A stretch of DNA of 64,000 nucleotides. It comes from Ornithinimicrobium faecis (GTDB lineage: Bacteria > Actinomycetota > Actinomycetes > Actinomycetales > Dermatophilaceae). The notes beneath the pieces were generated by a model. It saw only the letters and a program-made list of their open reading frames with translations, was not told the origin of the DNA and did no database searches. The stretch's first letter is position 1; each line of letters starts with the position of its first letter. The position numbers and the translations under genes were made by a program. The stretch lies in NCBI RefSeq assembly GCF_023923225.1, contig NZ_CP099489.1, positions 3,658,001 through 3,722,000 on the forward strand, read 5' to 3'. Positions 12,789-22,631 of this stretch are shown here, piece after piece.

Positions 12789-13571
12789 TCAGACGAACTT
12801 GCGGGAGGCCAGGAACTCAGCAAGCGCCTTGCCGCCCTCGCCCTCGTCGGTGACGATCTCACCGGCAGCGCGCGGCGGACGGGCCTCCACGCCCTCAACG
12901 GTCGTCCAGGCAGCGGCCAGACCGACCTGCCCGGCGTCGACGCCGAGGTCGGCCAGGGACCAGGTGTCCACCGGCTTCTTCTTGGCGGCCATGATCCCCT
13001 TGAACGAGGGATAGCGCGGCTCGTTGATCTGGTCGGTGACCGACACGACGGCCGGCAGTGAGGCCTCGATGGTCTCGCTCGCCACGTCACCGTCGCGGCG
13101 GATCCGGGCGGTGCCACCCTCGACCGTCAGCTCGGAGGCGAAGGTCACCTGCGGCAGGCCCAGGCGCTCGGCCAGCATGGCCGGGACGACAGACATGGTG
13201 CCGTCGGTGGAGGCGATGCCGGTGATCACCAGGTCGACCGGACCGATCTTCTTGATGGCCTCGGCCAGGATCAGCGAGGTCGCCGGGGCGTCGGAGCCGG
13301 CGATCGCGTCGTCCAGGATGTGCACGCCCTTGTCGGCGCCCATCTGCAGGGACTTCTTGATCGCGTCGGCGGCGTCGTCCGGACCCATGGTCAGGACCGT
13401 CACCTCACCACCGTCCCCCGCCTCGTTCACGGACAGGGCCGTCTCCACGGCATACTCATCCAGCTCGGAGAGCAGGCCGTCCACGGCCTCGCGGTCGGTG
13501 GTGTTGTCCGGCTTGAACGACCGGTCGGACTGCGCGTCCGGCACGTACTTGACACACACGACGATGTTCAC
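12789..13571 (-). CDS. etfB: Electron transfer flavoprotein beta subunit
   Basis: Partner of EtfA; binds AMP in the heterodimer. The 260-residue protein starts MNIVVCVKYVPD and contains the beta-subunit signature EPRYPSFKGIMAAKKKPV (about residues 185-202). The start is GTG 13571 with GAGGA about 7 nt upstream. It is the first gene of the etfBA pair. Enoyl-CoA hydratase, hydroxyacyl-CoA dehydrogenase and thiolase genes elsewhere in the window fit a beta-oxidation role. Confidence 0.97.
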   Translation of the reverse strand: MNIVVCVKYVPDAQSDRSFKPDNTTDREAVDGLLSELDEYAVETALSVNEAGDGGEVTVLTMGPDDAADAIKKSLQMGADKGVHILDDAIAGSDAPATSLILAEAIKKIGPVDLVITGIASTDGTMSVVPAMLAERLGLPQVTFASELTVEGGTARIRRDGDVASETIEASLPAVVSVTDQINEPRYPSFKGIMAAKKKPVDTWSLADLGVDAGQVGLAAAWTTVEGVEARPPRAAGEIVTDEGEGGKALAEFLASRKFV

Positions 13572-13651
13572 GTGTCGATCCTCATCGTTGGGGGTGGGTG
13601 GTTACCTAGTGGTCATCTTCGCACTGCCCGGCCGGGCTGCACCAAACCGGG

Positions 13652-14398
13652 TCAGCTCACGGCGCGGAAGATCACGTCCATCCCCAGCACCAGCAGGGTG
13701 AGGAAGGGGAAGATGAAGGCGGTCAGCCACTGCAGCGTGGTCCGCCCGGGGGCGGGCTGGCGCGGGTCGAGCAGCTGATCGGGCTCGGCGAAGTCGGCCC
13801 AGGTCAGCACCACCTGCAGGGCGAGCGCCAGCACGCCGACGGCCCCCACTGCACCCCAGGCGAACTCGGCGACCGTGTCCCGCAGCAGTGCCTGCGGCAC
13901 GATCAGCGCGATCAGCACCGCGAAGGGCAGGACAAAGGTCAGCCACCCGTGGCGCACCAGAGCCAGCACCGGGCCGGACCGCAGCGCGACCACCAGCGTC
14001 AGCACCAGCGCGAGGCCGACGGCGACCAGATCGCCCTGGGTCACGGCGACCTGCGTCCCCTCGACCCAGGCGCCCACCGCACGAGGCACCGCGACCAGCC
14101 CGAAGAGCCCGAGGACCAGACCGATGACTGTGGCTGGCCGGAGCCGGAAGGTGCGGGCGGGAGTGCCGTCCACCAAGGACCTGCTGTATGCCGCGGGGTC
14201 GCCGAAGGCGTCCTGCGCGCTCTCCCCCGACTCGGCACAGTGGGTGTCGACGACGGCGAGCGCGTCGCCGATCTCGGCGCCGGTGCGGTCGGCCAGGCGC
14301 TGCTCGAGGACGAAGGTGTCGCGCCAGGACCGGTCAACGTGCGGGGTGCTGATGTCGACGCCGCCCGTTGCGGTGGTGTCGGGGTTCGGCTGCTTCAT
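13652..14398 (-). CDS. Membrane protein partner of PadR (HAAS/DUF1700-like)
   Basis: A 248-residue protein. Residues about 20-75 form a soluble helical domain (WRDTFVLEQRLADRTGAEIG, then DAFGDPAAYSRSL) that resembles the HAAS domain found beside PadR regulators. Six or so hydrophobic segments follow. ATG 14398 overlaps the padR stop (ATGA), so the two are coupled. Such pairs are common in Gram-positive bacteria and may form a membrane stress or signalling module; the signal is not known. Confidence 0.72.
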   Translation of the reverse strand: MKQPNPDTTATGGVDISTPHVDRSWRDTFVLEQRLADRTGAEIGDALAVVDTHCAESGESAQDAFGDPAAYSRSLVDGTPARTFRLRPATVIGLVLGLFGLVAVPRAVGAWVEGTQVAVTQGDLVAVGLALVLTLVVALRSGPVLALVRHGWLTFVLPFAVLIALIVPQALLRDTVAEFAWGAVGAVGVLALALQVVLTWADFAEPDQLLDPRQPAPGRTTLQWLTAFIFPFLTLLVLGMDVIFRAVS

Positions 14399-14775
14399 GG
14401 TCGTTGCTGTCCCTTCGAGACGGCCTGGTTGGTCAGTGAGACGCTCTGGTCGGTCAGTGCTCTCGTGATGTCGGTGAACTCGGCCCAGCGGTGGGCCTGG
14501 CGCTCCGCCTCTGCGTGCCCCTCGGGTGTGAGCGCATAGAACTTGCGGCCCGGGCCACCCTCGCCGGGGCGCCACTCGACCTCGACCCAGCCGGACTGCT
14601 CAAGTCGGCCGAGCAGCGGATAGAGCGTGCCGCCCTTGACTGCGCCGAGGCCGGCCTCCGCGAGTTCGGACGCGATGGCATAGCCGTAGGTCGGGCCATC
14701 ACGCAGGATCCGCAGGGTGCAGACGCTCAGCACCCCCCGCAGCCACTCGCTGGGCCACTCCTGTTCTGGATTCAC
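14395..14775 (-). CDS. PadR family transcriptional regulator
   Basis: A 126-residue winged-helix repressor. WLRGVLSVCTLRILRDGPTY is helix 1, YGYAIASEL and VKGGTLYPLLGRLEQSGWV are the recognition region and wing, and GPGRKFYALTPEG is the typical PadR end. It is probably autoregulated through the ACTAGT-rich region just upstream. The start is GTG 14775 with no Shine-Dalgarno; CATCAT lies 6 nt upstream, which suggests leaderless translation. Confidence 0.92.
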   Translation of the reverse strand: MNPEQEWPSEWLRGVLSVCTLRILRDGPTYGYAIASELAEAGLGAVKGGTLYPLLGRLEQSGWVEVEWRPGEGGPGRKFYALTPEGHAEAERQAHRWAEFTDITRALTDQSVSLTNQAVSKGQQRP

Positions 14776-14820
14776 AACTAGATGATGTCACTGACTAGTC
14801 AGGCGCGTCAACTAGTCTCC
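14776..14820 (-). promoter_or_regulatory. padR promoter and candidate PadR operator
   Basis: ACTAG or ACTAGT occurs three times in 40 bp. The central copy is the perfect palindrome TGACTAGTCA (14792-14801). On the minus strand TTGACG serves as a -35 box 18 nt before CATCAT, which lies 6 nt before the GTG. The palindrome falls inside this spacer, an ideal place for a repressor to block polymerase. This is inferred from position and symmetry only. Confidence 0.6.
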
Positions 14821-14875
14821 CGAAAAAATATAAAGGTCTCGCACGCCCTTCCCGGATTTTCGTAAAGGTCTCGCA
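14819..14875 (-). repeat. Family A repeat array A3 (2 units, 32-bp period)
   Basis: Units at 14819-14843 and 14851-14875, minus-strand sense. The padR-proximal unit has an A-tract core on the plus strand (GAAAAAATATAAAGG); the distal one has GATTTTCGTAAAGG. The array fills most of the space between divergent padR and the VOC gene. Confidence 0.9.
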
Positions 14876-14907
14876 CGGCTGTCGGTGGTGGCTCCTACGG
14901 TCTGGAG

Positions 14908-15267
14908 ATGACACAGACTCATCACGCGATCGACTACATCGAGATCAATGTCAGTGACCTGGCCGCGGCCCGCGACTTCTACGCGCAGGCCTTCGGGTGG
15001 ATGTTCAACGACTACGGCCCGGCCTATGCCGGGATCCAGGCCCCGGGCGGCGAGGCCGAGGTCGGCGGACTCAACGCTGGGGGCACGCCCGGCCCCGGTG
15101 GGCCACTCGTCCTGCTCTACTCCGACGACCTGGACGCCAGCGTCACGGCGGTGGAGAGCGCCGGCGGTCGCATCCTGCAGGCGCCCTACGAGTTCCCCGG
15201 TGGGCGGCGCTTCCACTTCGCGGACCCCAGCGGCAACGAGTTGGGCGTCTGGTCGGCCCACTCGTGA
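14908..15267 (+). CDS. VOC (glyoxalase-like) family protein
   Basis: A 119-residue single-module VOC protein. IDYIEINVSDLAAARDFYAQ is the first beta-alpha-beta motif, LVLLYSDDLDASVTAVESAGG the second, and RRFHFADPSGNELGVWS the terminal strand with a metal-ligand Glu. The DPSGNELGVW ending is typical of this broad enzyme and resistance superfamily; the substrate is unknown. TACGGT at 14896-14901 lies 6 nt before ATG 14908, indicating a leaderless transcript. Confidence 0.87.
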   Translation: MTQTHHAIDYIEINVSDLAAARDFYAQAFGWMFNDYGPAYAGIQAPGGEAEVGGLNAGGTPGPGGPLVLLYSDDLDASVTAVESAGGRILQAPYEFPGGRRFHFADPSGNELGVWSAHS

Positions 15268-15282
15268 CCAGGCCGGTGGCAC

Positions 15283-16080
15283 TCAGCCGGCAGGCAGGTG
15301 CGCCGCGATCGTGTCGGCGAGCAGCTCTGGCGCCGCGACGTGGGCGATGTGGTCCTGACCCTCCAGCACCAGCACGTCGACGCCGAGGGCTCGCTGGAAG
15401 GCCGCGACACTCTCGCCATACGGCGGGCGGTGGACCGTGTGCTCCCCCGCGATCAGGGTCACCGGGACGCCCAGCTTCCCGTAGTCCGCCCACGGTGGCT
15501 CGAAGGCCGCGATGGCCTCGAGCTCGGCAGCGGCTGGGCCGGCAGGCTCCACCAAGGGCGCCCACGCTCGTGTGGCGCGCAACCGCGCGACGTGCGCCTC
15601 GGCATACCCAGACACTGCCGTGTTGATCAGGGCGACCACCGCGTCGAGGTCGCCTGCATCAGTGGCTCGTCGGATCGCTGCCCGCGCGGCGTCATCGGCA
15701 AAGGGGCGCGCAACCGGGTCGTAGAGCGTCAGCGAGGCAGCGGGTGCCCCCTGGCGCACCGCCTCGGTCGCGATCAGGCCACCCAGGCTGTGGGCAACGA
15801 CGTCCACCGGTCTGGGGAGCGTGCTCACCCAGGCCAGCAGGTCATTGACCTCGGACTGCACGGAGTAGGACGCGTCGGGGTCGGTGCTGCCACGTCGCCC
15901 GCGACGGTTGGGCACCAGGAGCGGGCGTGCAGGCTCGAGGCGCTCGGTGACCTTGCGCCAGGCCGGTGCGTCGGCCAAGCCGCCGTGCACCAGGACGATC
16001 GGCCTTCCCGTGCCCGGCCGAGAGCGGGCCGTCAGTTTGGCGGCGACATCGCGAACGGCCCGGACAGCACGCCGCTGCAC
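15283..16080 (-). CDS. Alpha/beta-fold hydrolase, 5' end uncertain
   Basis: Fold and catalytic motifs are clear: IVLVHGGLADAPAW (oxyanion hole), VDVVAHSLGGLIATEA (nucleophile Ser) and VLEGQDHIAHV (catalytic His). Such proteins are esterase or hydrolase enzymes of unknown substrate. The core needs only residues from about RPIVLVHGG. The frame is open to 16227, but upstream of about 16035 the other strand carries the remains of a luciferase-like gene, so the original start may be lost. GTG 16080 would give 265 residues and is the only ordinary start codon close to the domain; it has no good ribosome site. Confidence 0.7.
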   Translation of the reverse strand: MQRRAVRAVRDVAAKLTARSRPGTGRPIVLVHGGLADAPAWRKVTERLEPARPLLVPNRRGRRGSTDPDASYSVQSEVNDLLAWVSTLPRPVDVVAHSLGGLIATEAVRQGAPAASLTLYDPVARPFADDAARAAIRRATDAGDLDAVVALINTAVSGYAEAHVARLRATRAWAPLVEPAGPAAAELEAIAAFEPPWADYGKLGVPVTLIAGEHTVHRPPYGESVAAFQRALGVDVLVLEGQDHIAHVAAPELLADTIAAHLPAG

Positions 16081-16792
16081 CCGGCGCCAGTGGTGCGGGA
16101 GGTGCTGGCCGAGGGACAACTGGCCGACCGGTTGGGCCTGGACTTCTTCGGCGCACGAGCGCTTTGCGACGGTCGACGCCCTCTCTGGCGGTCGGGCCGA
16201 GATCACCGTCGGGCGCGGGTCTGTCATCGAGTCCTTCCCGCTCTTCGGCTTCGCGCTTGAGGACTACGAGGTTCTGTTCTCCGAGAAGCTCGATCTCCTG
16301 GCGCACCTGCTCCCTGAGGCGCCGGTCCGCTGGGAGGGCACCACGCGGCCGGTCGTGGTGGCGATCATCGGTGGCCCAGCACGCCAGTTCGCTCCCCTGG
16401 TCGACCTGTACCGCCGGGCCCTGAAGCAGGCCGAGCAGCCTGAGTTGCCCGTGGGTGTGCACTCACCCGGGCACGTGGCGGCGACCGATGAGCAGGCGGT
16501 GGAGGAATACCTCGACCCGTTCGTCGACTACATGAACCGCCTGGGTCGCGAGCGCGGCTGGCCCCCGATGACGCGGGACCACGCCCTCGAGCAGCTCGGC
16601 CCGAACGGCACGGCCTACGTCGGGTCGCCGGAGACGGTCGCCCGCAAGATCGCGGACACAGCGCGACTGCTCGGGCTCACCCGGTTCCAGCTGAAATACA
16701 GCATGGGTCACCTCTCGCACGCGCAGCGGCTGGAGTGCATCCGGCTGTATGCCGAGCACGTCGCCCCTCGCGTGCGGGAGCTGCTGGCCTGA
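16033..16792 (+). pseudogene. Decayed LLM-class (luciferase-like) flavin oxidoreductase
   Basis: Three pieces of one LLM protein are in order but broken. Piece 1 (16033-16155) reads FGGDIANGPD to ADRLGLDFFG in one frame. Piece 2, shifted one frame, starts at about 16158 with HERFATVDALSGGRAEITVG and FPLFGFALEDYEVLF; roughly 70-80 codons normally between them are missing. Piece 3 continues in frame from WEGTTRP directly to VAIIGG, without the some 40 residues normally between, and runs through the family ending YVGSPETVARKIA to VAPRVRELLA (TGA 16790). No start codon remains. Its 5' end overlaps the hydrolase gene on the other strand, and its 3' end is 1 nt from the hydratase stop. Confidence 0.8.
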
Positions 16793-16793
16793 G

Positions 16794-17600
16794 TTACTTC
16801 GCGGTGAACTTGGCCTTGCCGGGACCGTCCTGCACGAACGAGGTCATCCCGATCTGCCGGTCCTCGGTCGCGAAGACGCCAGCGAACAGCATGGCCTCGA
16901 TCGCCAGGCCGGTGTCCAGGTCGGTCTCGATGCCCCGGTCGATGGCCTCCTTGGCCGCCCGCAGGGCGTAGGCCGGACCACTGACGTAACGGGCTGCGCG
17001 GGCGCGCGCCTCGGCATACACCTGGTCCGGCTCGACCACCTCGTCGACGAGCCCGATCGCCAGGGCCTCCTGCGCGTCAACCATCCGGCCACTGAAGACC
17101 AGGTCCTTGGCCTTGGAGGGGCCGACCAGGCGCGGCAGCCGCTGCGAGCCACCGGCCCCGGGGATGACGCCCAGCAGGATCTCGGGCTGGCCGAGCTTGG
17201 CGTCGCTGCCGACGATGCGGAAGTCGGCGCACATCGCCAGCTCGCAGCCGGCGCCGAGGGCATAGCCGGTGATCGCAGCGATGGTCGGCTTCGGGATGTG
17301 CGCGACCGCCTTGAAGCACTCCTGGATCACAGCGGCGCGGTCGACCATGTCGGTGTAGGACATGGTCTGCATCTCCTTGATGTCCGCGCCGGCGGCAAAC
17401 ACCTTCTCGCCGCCATAGATGATCACGGCGCGAACCTCGGCATCGCCGGAGACGATGCCAGCGGCCTCACCGAGCGCGTCCTGCACGGCGGTGTCGAGCG
17501 GGTTCATCTTGGGACGGTCGATGCGGATCGTGCCAATGCCGTCCTCGATCTCGACGCGGACGTGCTCGCTGCCGGTCGGGATCGTGCGGATGTCGCTCAT
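16794..17600 (-). CDS. Enoyl-CoA hydratase (crotonase family)
   Basis: Hydrates trans-2-enoyl-CoA in beta-oxidation. The 268-residue protein has the oxyanion-hole segment FAAGADIKEM (about 68-77), GYALGAGCELAM with the first catalytic Glu120, and GQPEILLGVIPGAGGSQRLPR with the second Glu140; both acid residues are present, which supports true hydratase activity. ATG 17600 overlaps the upstream YbjN-like stop (ATGA). Sequence 17601-17654 continues the open frame but lacks homology. Confidence 0.93.
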   Translation of the reverse strand: MSDIRTIPTGSEHVRVEIEDGIGTIRIDRPKMNPLDTAVQDALGEAAGIVSGDAEVRAVIIYGGEKVFAAGADIKEMQTMSYTDMVDRAAVIQECFKAVAHIPKPTIAAITGYALGAGCELAMCADFRIVGSDAKLGQPEILLGVIPGAGGSQRLPRLVGPSKAKDLVFSGRMVDAQEALAIGLVDEVVEPDQVYAEARARAARYVSGPAYALRAAKEAIDRGIETDLDTGLAIEAMLFAGVFATEDRQIGMTSFVQDGPGKAKFTAK

Positions 17601-18187
17601 GCCTGACCGCCGTCGCCCTGGGGCTTGCTGCGGCCCAGCCCCTCGGACAGCCACGGGCCGACCTTGGGGGCCTCGCCGTCGGTGACCGCGTCCGTGTCGC
17701 CGGAGACGACGTCACCGGTGCCGCCGGCCGCGATGTCTTCCTCGCGCTTGGACTTCGCGGTCACGTTGCGGTGCCACAGGGCCACGGCCTGCAGGAGCAT
17801 GCTGACTGCGATCTGCACCTTGGGCTTGGGGTTCTCCTTGGGCGCGATCACCTGCTCCACGCTCAGGACCAGGTTGCCAGCAGCAATCCCGGCCTTGACC
17901 AGGTTGACGCCCAGGGTGATGTCGTTGCATCCGTTGAGGCGGGTCTGCATGTCGGCCGGGACGGTGTCGGCGATCTGCCACTGGCCATAGATGCGTAGGA
18001 TGTCGACCTGGCCACCGGTCAGCGAGCGCGCGAACAGCTGCTGCTCCTGGGCGGTGAACTTGACGTCACCGTCGGAGTCGAGGTCGGGCTGGAGCTTGAG
18101 GTCCTGCAGCGCGTCGAGGACTCGCCCGCGCAGCGGGTGCTCCTCGGGGGGCGGGGGGAAGTTCGGCAGAGAGGTGGGGTCGGTCAT
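17597..18187 (-). CDS. YbjN-like domain protein
   Basis: A 196-residue cytoplasmic protein. The segment DILRIYGQWQIADTVP, then RLNGCNDITLGVNLVKAGIA and GNLVLSVEQVIAP, resembles YbjN/T3SS-chaperone-fold proteins, whose role is unclear. The C-terminal 50 residues are polar and low-complexity. It is cotranscribed with the hydratase through a 4-nt overlap. TACGTT (plus-strand 18194-18199) lies 6 nt before ATG 18187, so translation is probably leaderless. Confidence 0.62.
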   Translation of the reverse strand: MTDPTSLPNFPPPPEEHPLRGRVLDALQDLKLQPDLDSDGDVKFTAQEQQLFARSLTGGQVDILRIYGQWQIADTVPADMQTRLNGCNDITLGVNLVKAGIAAGNLVLSVEQVIAPKENPKPKVQIAVSMLLQAVALWHRNVTAKSKREEDIAAGGTGDVVSGDTDAVTDGEAPKVGPWLSEGLGRSKPQGDGGQA

Positions 18188-18221
18188 GGTTCTAACGTAA
18201 CCGAGTCCCTAGGCTGCGACC
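18188..18221. promoter_or_regulatory. 34-bp divergent leaderless promoter pair (YbjN-like gene / glgX)
   Basis: On the plus strand TAGGCT (18210-18215) lies 6 nt before glgX ATG 18222. On the minus strand TACGTT lies 6 nt before ATG 18187. With only 34 bp between the start codons, the two -10 boxes are about 10 bp apart and each -35 region would fall inside the opposite gene, so the two promoters should interfere. Confidence 0.6.
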
Positions 18222-20333
<2,112 letters not shown>

Positions 20334-20791
20334 ACCACAAGAGGTTCGAGTCGACGCGGTCGAGCGCCTCCGCAAGTTCGTCGGGAGCGCGCAGCAGCAC
20401 CAGCTCGCGGGAGTAGCACCCCGTGTCGTCATTGACCCCGACCCCGCCCGCCAGGACATAGGGCGGAGACTCGGGGAGGAGGTTCCGCTCCAGTTCGGCG
20501 AGGAGTTCCATGAGTCCAGAGGTCTCGTCCAGCACGGTCGCGAGTTCAGCTCCGTGGGGACGCTCGTGGTTGGCGGCATGCCACGAGATCACGGACAGGT
20601 GGTCCGAGGAGCGCTCGCCGGTCACCGTCACAAAGGCTCCCGGAGGCGGGAGGTCCTCTCCAGACAAGGCGGATCCGTAGGTGCGGAATGATGTGAGGTC
20701 ATCCTGAGGTCCTCCGGGCAGGCCACACGGGACAATGAGCGGTCCATCCAAAGCAACGCGCCCAGTCATCTCAAGCAGGTTCATCATGACG

Positions 20792-21118
20792 TCAAATGTA
20801 TTCACGGACATAGAGATGGTAGAGCCCCGTGTTCGGTCCCGATGTGACGTAATCGCAGCGATAGTTCACGATGGTTGGCTCCGTGGCCACGAGGCCCGCT
20901 CCCGTCGCCTCGCACTGGCCTAGGGAGGTGTAGTAGCCCCAGGGCAGCCAAACGAATCCGCGCTGCTCAATCGGCGTTGCACCGCTCCCGAGGGCCTCAA
21001 TGTGTGCCGAGGATGCTGCCTGCGCCGCGTAGACTCCACCGACCCACGGCGTTGCGGCGAAAACTCCGCCGCACAGCACCGCGGCCAGCATAGATTGGAG
21101 GCGTTGAGGCCACTTCAT
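20792..21118 (-). CDS. Small secreted protein, unknown function
   Basis: About 108 residues from ATG 21118 (MKWPQRLQSMLAAVLCGGVF), with a classical signal peptide ending near AAQAAS. The mature part, about 75 residues, has two cysteines (CEATG and NYRCDY) that could form one disulfide, and is rich in Tyr and Trp (WLPWGYYTSLG). An upstream ATG at 21136 gives six extra residues. Its 3' end overlaps the next gene by 20 bp. I know no function. Confidence 0.55.
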   Translation of the reverse strand: MKWPQRLQSMLAAVLCGGVFAATPWVGGVYAAQAASSAHIEALGSGATPIEQRGFVWLPWGYYTSLGQCEATGAGLVATEPTIVNYRCDYVTSGPNTGLYHLYVREYI

Positions 21119-21453
21119 GACAGGAGAGTAGGGCATCGTTCGGTGGGGTGCAAGAGCACAGAGCTAACGCCAATTTGAGGTGCTCCTGGCCGGCATGTAC
21201 GCGTTTCACGGGTGGCCGGCCCGTGAACGTCTGGTTGATCACGTTGGCCCACGGGCATCCTGCCTCAGGGTCGGGCTGGGCCTAGGTAACGGTGCGGAGC
21301 ACAAGGCAGCGCTCACCCGAGCCTGCACCCAGGCGGGGGCGCTCGCGGACGAGGTCACGGGCCCCGTGACCGACGTGAGCAACATGACTATCGACGAGGC
21401 GTGGCTGAGCGACGCCCTGGACCAGTTGGCGCAGGCCAGCGGTCATTAGCACG
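21119..21453. other. Non-coding or decayed stretch with hairpin
   Basis: No convincing gene. The clearest structure is the perfect inverted repeat TTCACGGG/CCCGTGAA with a 7-nt loop (21205-21227). An 89-codon frame from GTG 21180 to TAG 21449 lacks a ribosome site and family features, although its last 21 residues (MTIDEAWLSDALDQLAQASG) are protein-like and may be a remnant of a lost gene. I do not call it a gene. Confidence 0.4.
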
Positions 21454-22383
21454 TCACCACCAGTCGTCGACCTCGGGACATCTCCAGGCGTCCACCCGTT
21501 GGTCTCGGGCGCGGGCGCGCGCATAACCATCGAGCAGCAAGTCCTCGACCTTGTCGCGGTCCTCTTTGCGGATCTCGACCACGGTGATGTTCATCGACTC
21601 GAGCCGTGTGGTGCGGGCCTCATCCAGCTCGGGAGCCAGGTCCATGTCGTGCCAGAACCCCTGGTACTCGGCCGCGAGACCACTCTCTCGATCAAACAGG
21701 TCGACGCGCCCGACGAAACGATCGAGCCGATCGTGCACCGGCTGGTTCGCCACGGGGACCGGCAGTCCGGCACTGAGCCAGTGGAGGCGCATCTCGCTCT
21801 CGGGGACGGACTCCGCCCGGGCACTGATGTGCGACACGAGTTCCCGGACGTTGTTCAGGCGGTGCAGACCGCCCAGGGGGGCGATGAACTCCGCGAACTC
21901 TGCCTTGTCGATCAGTCCGAAGCGTGCCGACAGGTCCAGCATGGCCAGGCGCGTCGGCTCAGAGCGCACCCAACGAGCCAGATCCAGCGCCGTGCGCAAC
22001 GGGTTCGTCACGACCAGGGGCCCACACTGCACACGCTGGGCCTCGGGAACCCGGCTCCGGCGAGGCCGCAGTCCCTCGGTCTCGTACGCGCCAGCATCGT
22101 CGGGCACACAGACGTCCACCCGCCGCAGCGTGTCCGGCCCAGCCATCCCGTCGATGAACTCCGGCGGCACACCGTGCACGACGGCCGCGGCCCATCCGGA
22201 GAGAACCGACCCCTCGGGCGCCCTGGCCCACGCCGCGTGGATCCGGATCAGCCTCCGGTCCTCCGGTTCATCGCCTACGAGCCGGAGCCCGGCCATCCCC
22301 TCAACCCGGGGAAGCCGATCAATCCCGCGCCTCGGCATACCGTCGGCCAACAGCTCGGCCGTCCTGCGAATCTGGAACGTCAT
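21454..22383 (-). CDS. AbiEi-like antitoxin/DUF559-type protein
   Basis: A 309-residue protein of the actinobacterial group with an AbiEi-like N-terminal region and a C-terminal DUF559 restriction-endonuclease-like fold. The N-terminal winged-helix region is short (IRRTAELLADGMPRRGIDRL). ALDLARWVRS and GLIDKAEFAEFI lie in the middle. The end has VGRVDLFDRESGLAAEYQG and ITVVEIRKED, which match the fold's Asp...Glu pattern. No partner toxin gene is adjacent, so a toxin-antitoxin role is not supported. The start is ATG 22383 (the preceding in-frame codon is TTG), with GGAGGAGG 8 nt upstream. Confidence 0.72.
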   Translation of the reverse strand: MTFQIRRTAELLADGMPRRGIDRLPRVEGMAGLRLVGDEPEDRRLIRIHAAWARAPEGSVLSGWAAAVVHGVPPEFIDGMAGPDTLRRVDVCVPDDAGAYETEGLRPRRSRVPEAQRVQCGPLVVTNPLRTALDLARWVRSEPTRLAMLDLSARFGLIDKAEFAEFIAPLGGLHRLNNVRELVSHISARAESVPESEMRLHWLSAGLPVPVANQPVHDRLDRFVGRVDLFDRESGLAAEYQGFWHDMDLAPELDEARTTRLESMNITVVEIRKEDRDKVEDLLLDGYARARARDQRVDAWRCPEVDDWW

Positions 22384-22538
22384 CAAGCCACCTCCTCCGA
22401 GCGAGCCTGACCGATCCGATGTATGCCGTCACGCGCCCGAGTGGATCTGTGGACAAGAGAGGTGGCTGGCCCAGGGGTGTGGTCGGCAGGCGACCGCAAT
22501 GTCGCCTCGAGGGGCGTGACGCAGCGCGCGGGGAGGTG

Positions 22539-22627
22539 TACGAGACCTCTATTTTTCTGCGGGCAGGGTGTACGAGACCTTTATCTTTTTCCGGGCAAGG
22601 CGTGCGAAACCTCTATCTTTTTGCGGG
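22539..22627 (+). repeat. Family A repeat array A4 (3 units, 32-bp period)
   Basis: Units at 22539-22563, 22571-22595 and 22603-22627 on the plus strand, starting TACGAGACCT or TGCGAAACCT, with T-tract cores (ATTTTTCT, ATCTTTTT) and ending GCGGG or CCGGG. The last unit ends 4 nt from the glgP stop codon. In the glgP transcript this reads stop codon, C run, GCAAAAAGATAGAGG. Confidence 0.92.
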
Positions 22628-22631
22628 GGGG

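Noticed and set aside
21180..21449. 89-codon frame from GTG 21180
   Set aside because: No ribosome site, no family features, Cys/Arg-rich beginning; noted only as a possible remnant.
21454..22383. A complete AbiE toxin-antitoxin operon
   Set aside because: No AbiEii nucleotidyltransferase toxin gene adjoins; only the AbiEi-like/DUF559 protein is present.
22539..22627. CRISPR-like arrays (regular 32-bp period)
   Set aside because: Arrays have only 2-6 units, the spacer between 25-bp units is 7 nt, variation lies inside the unit core, and there are no cas genes.
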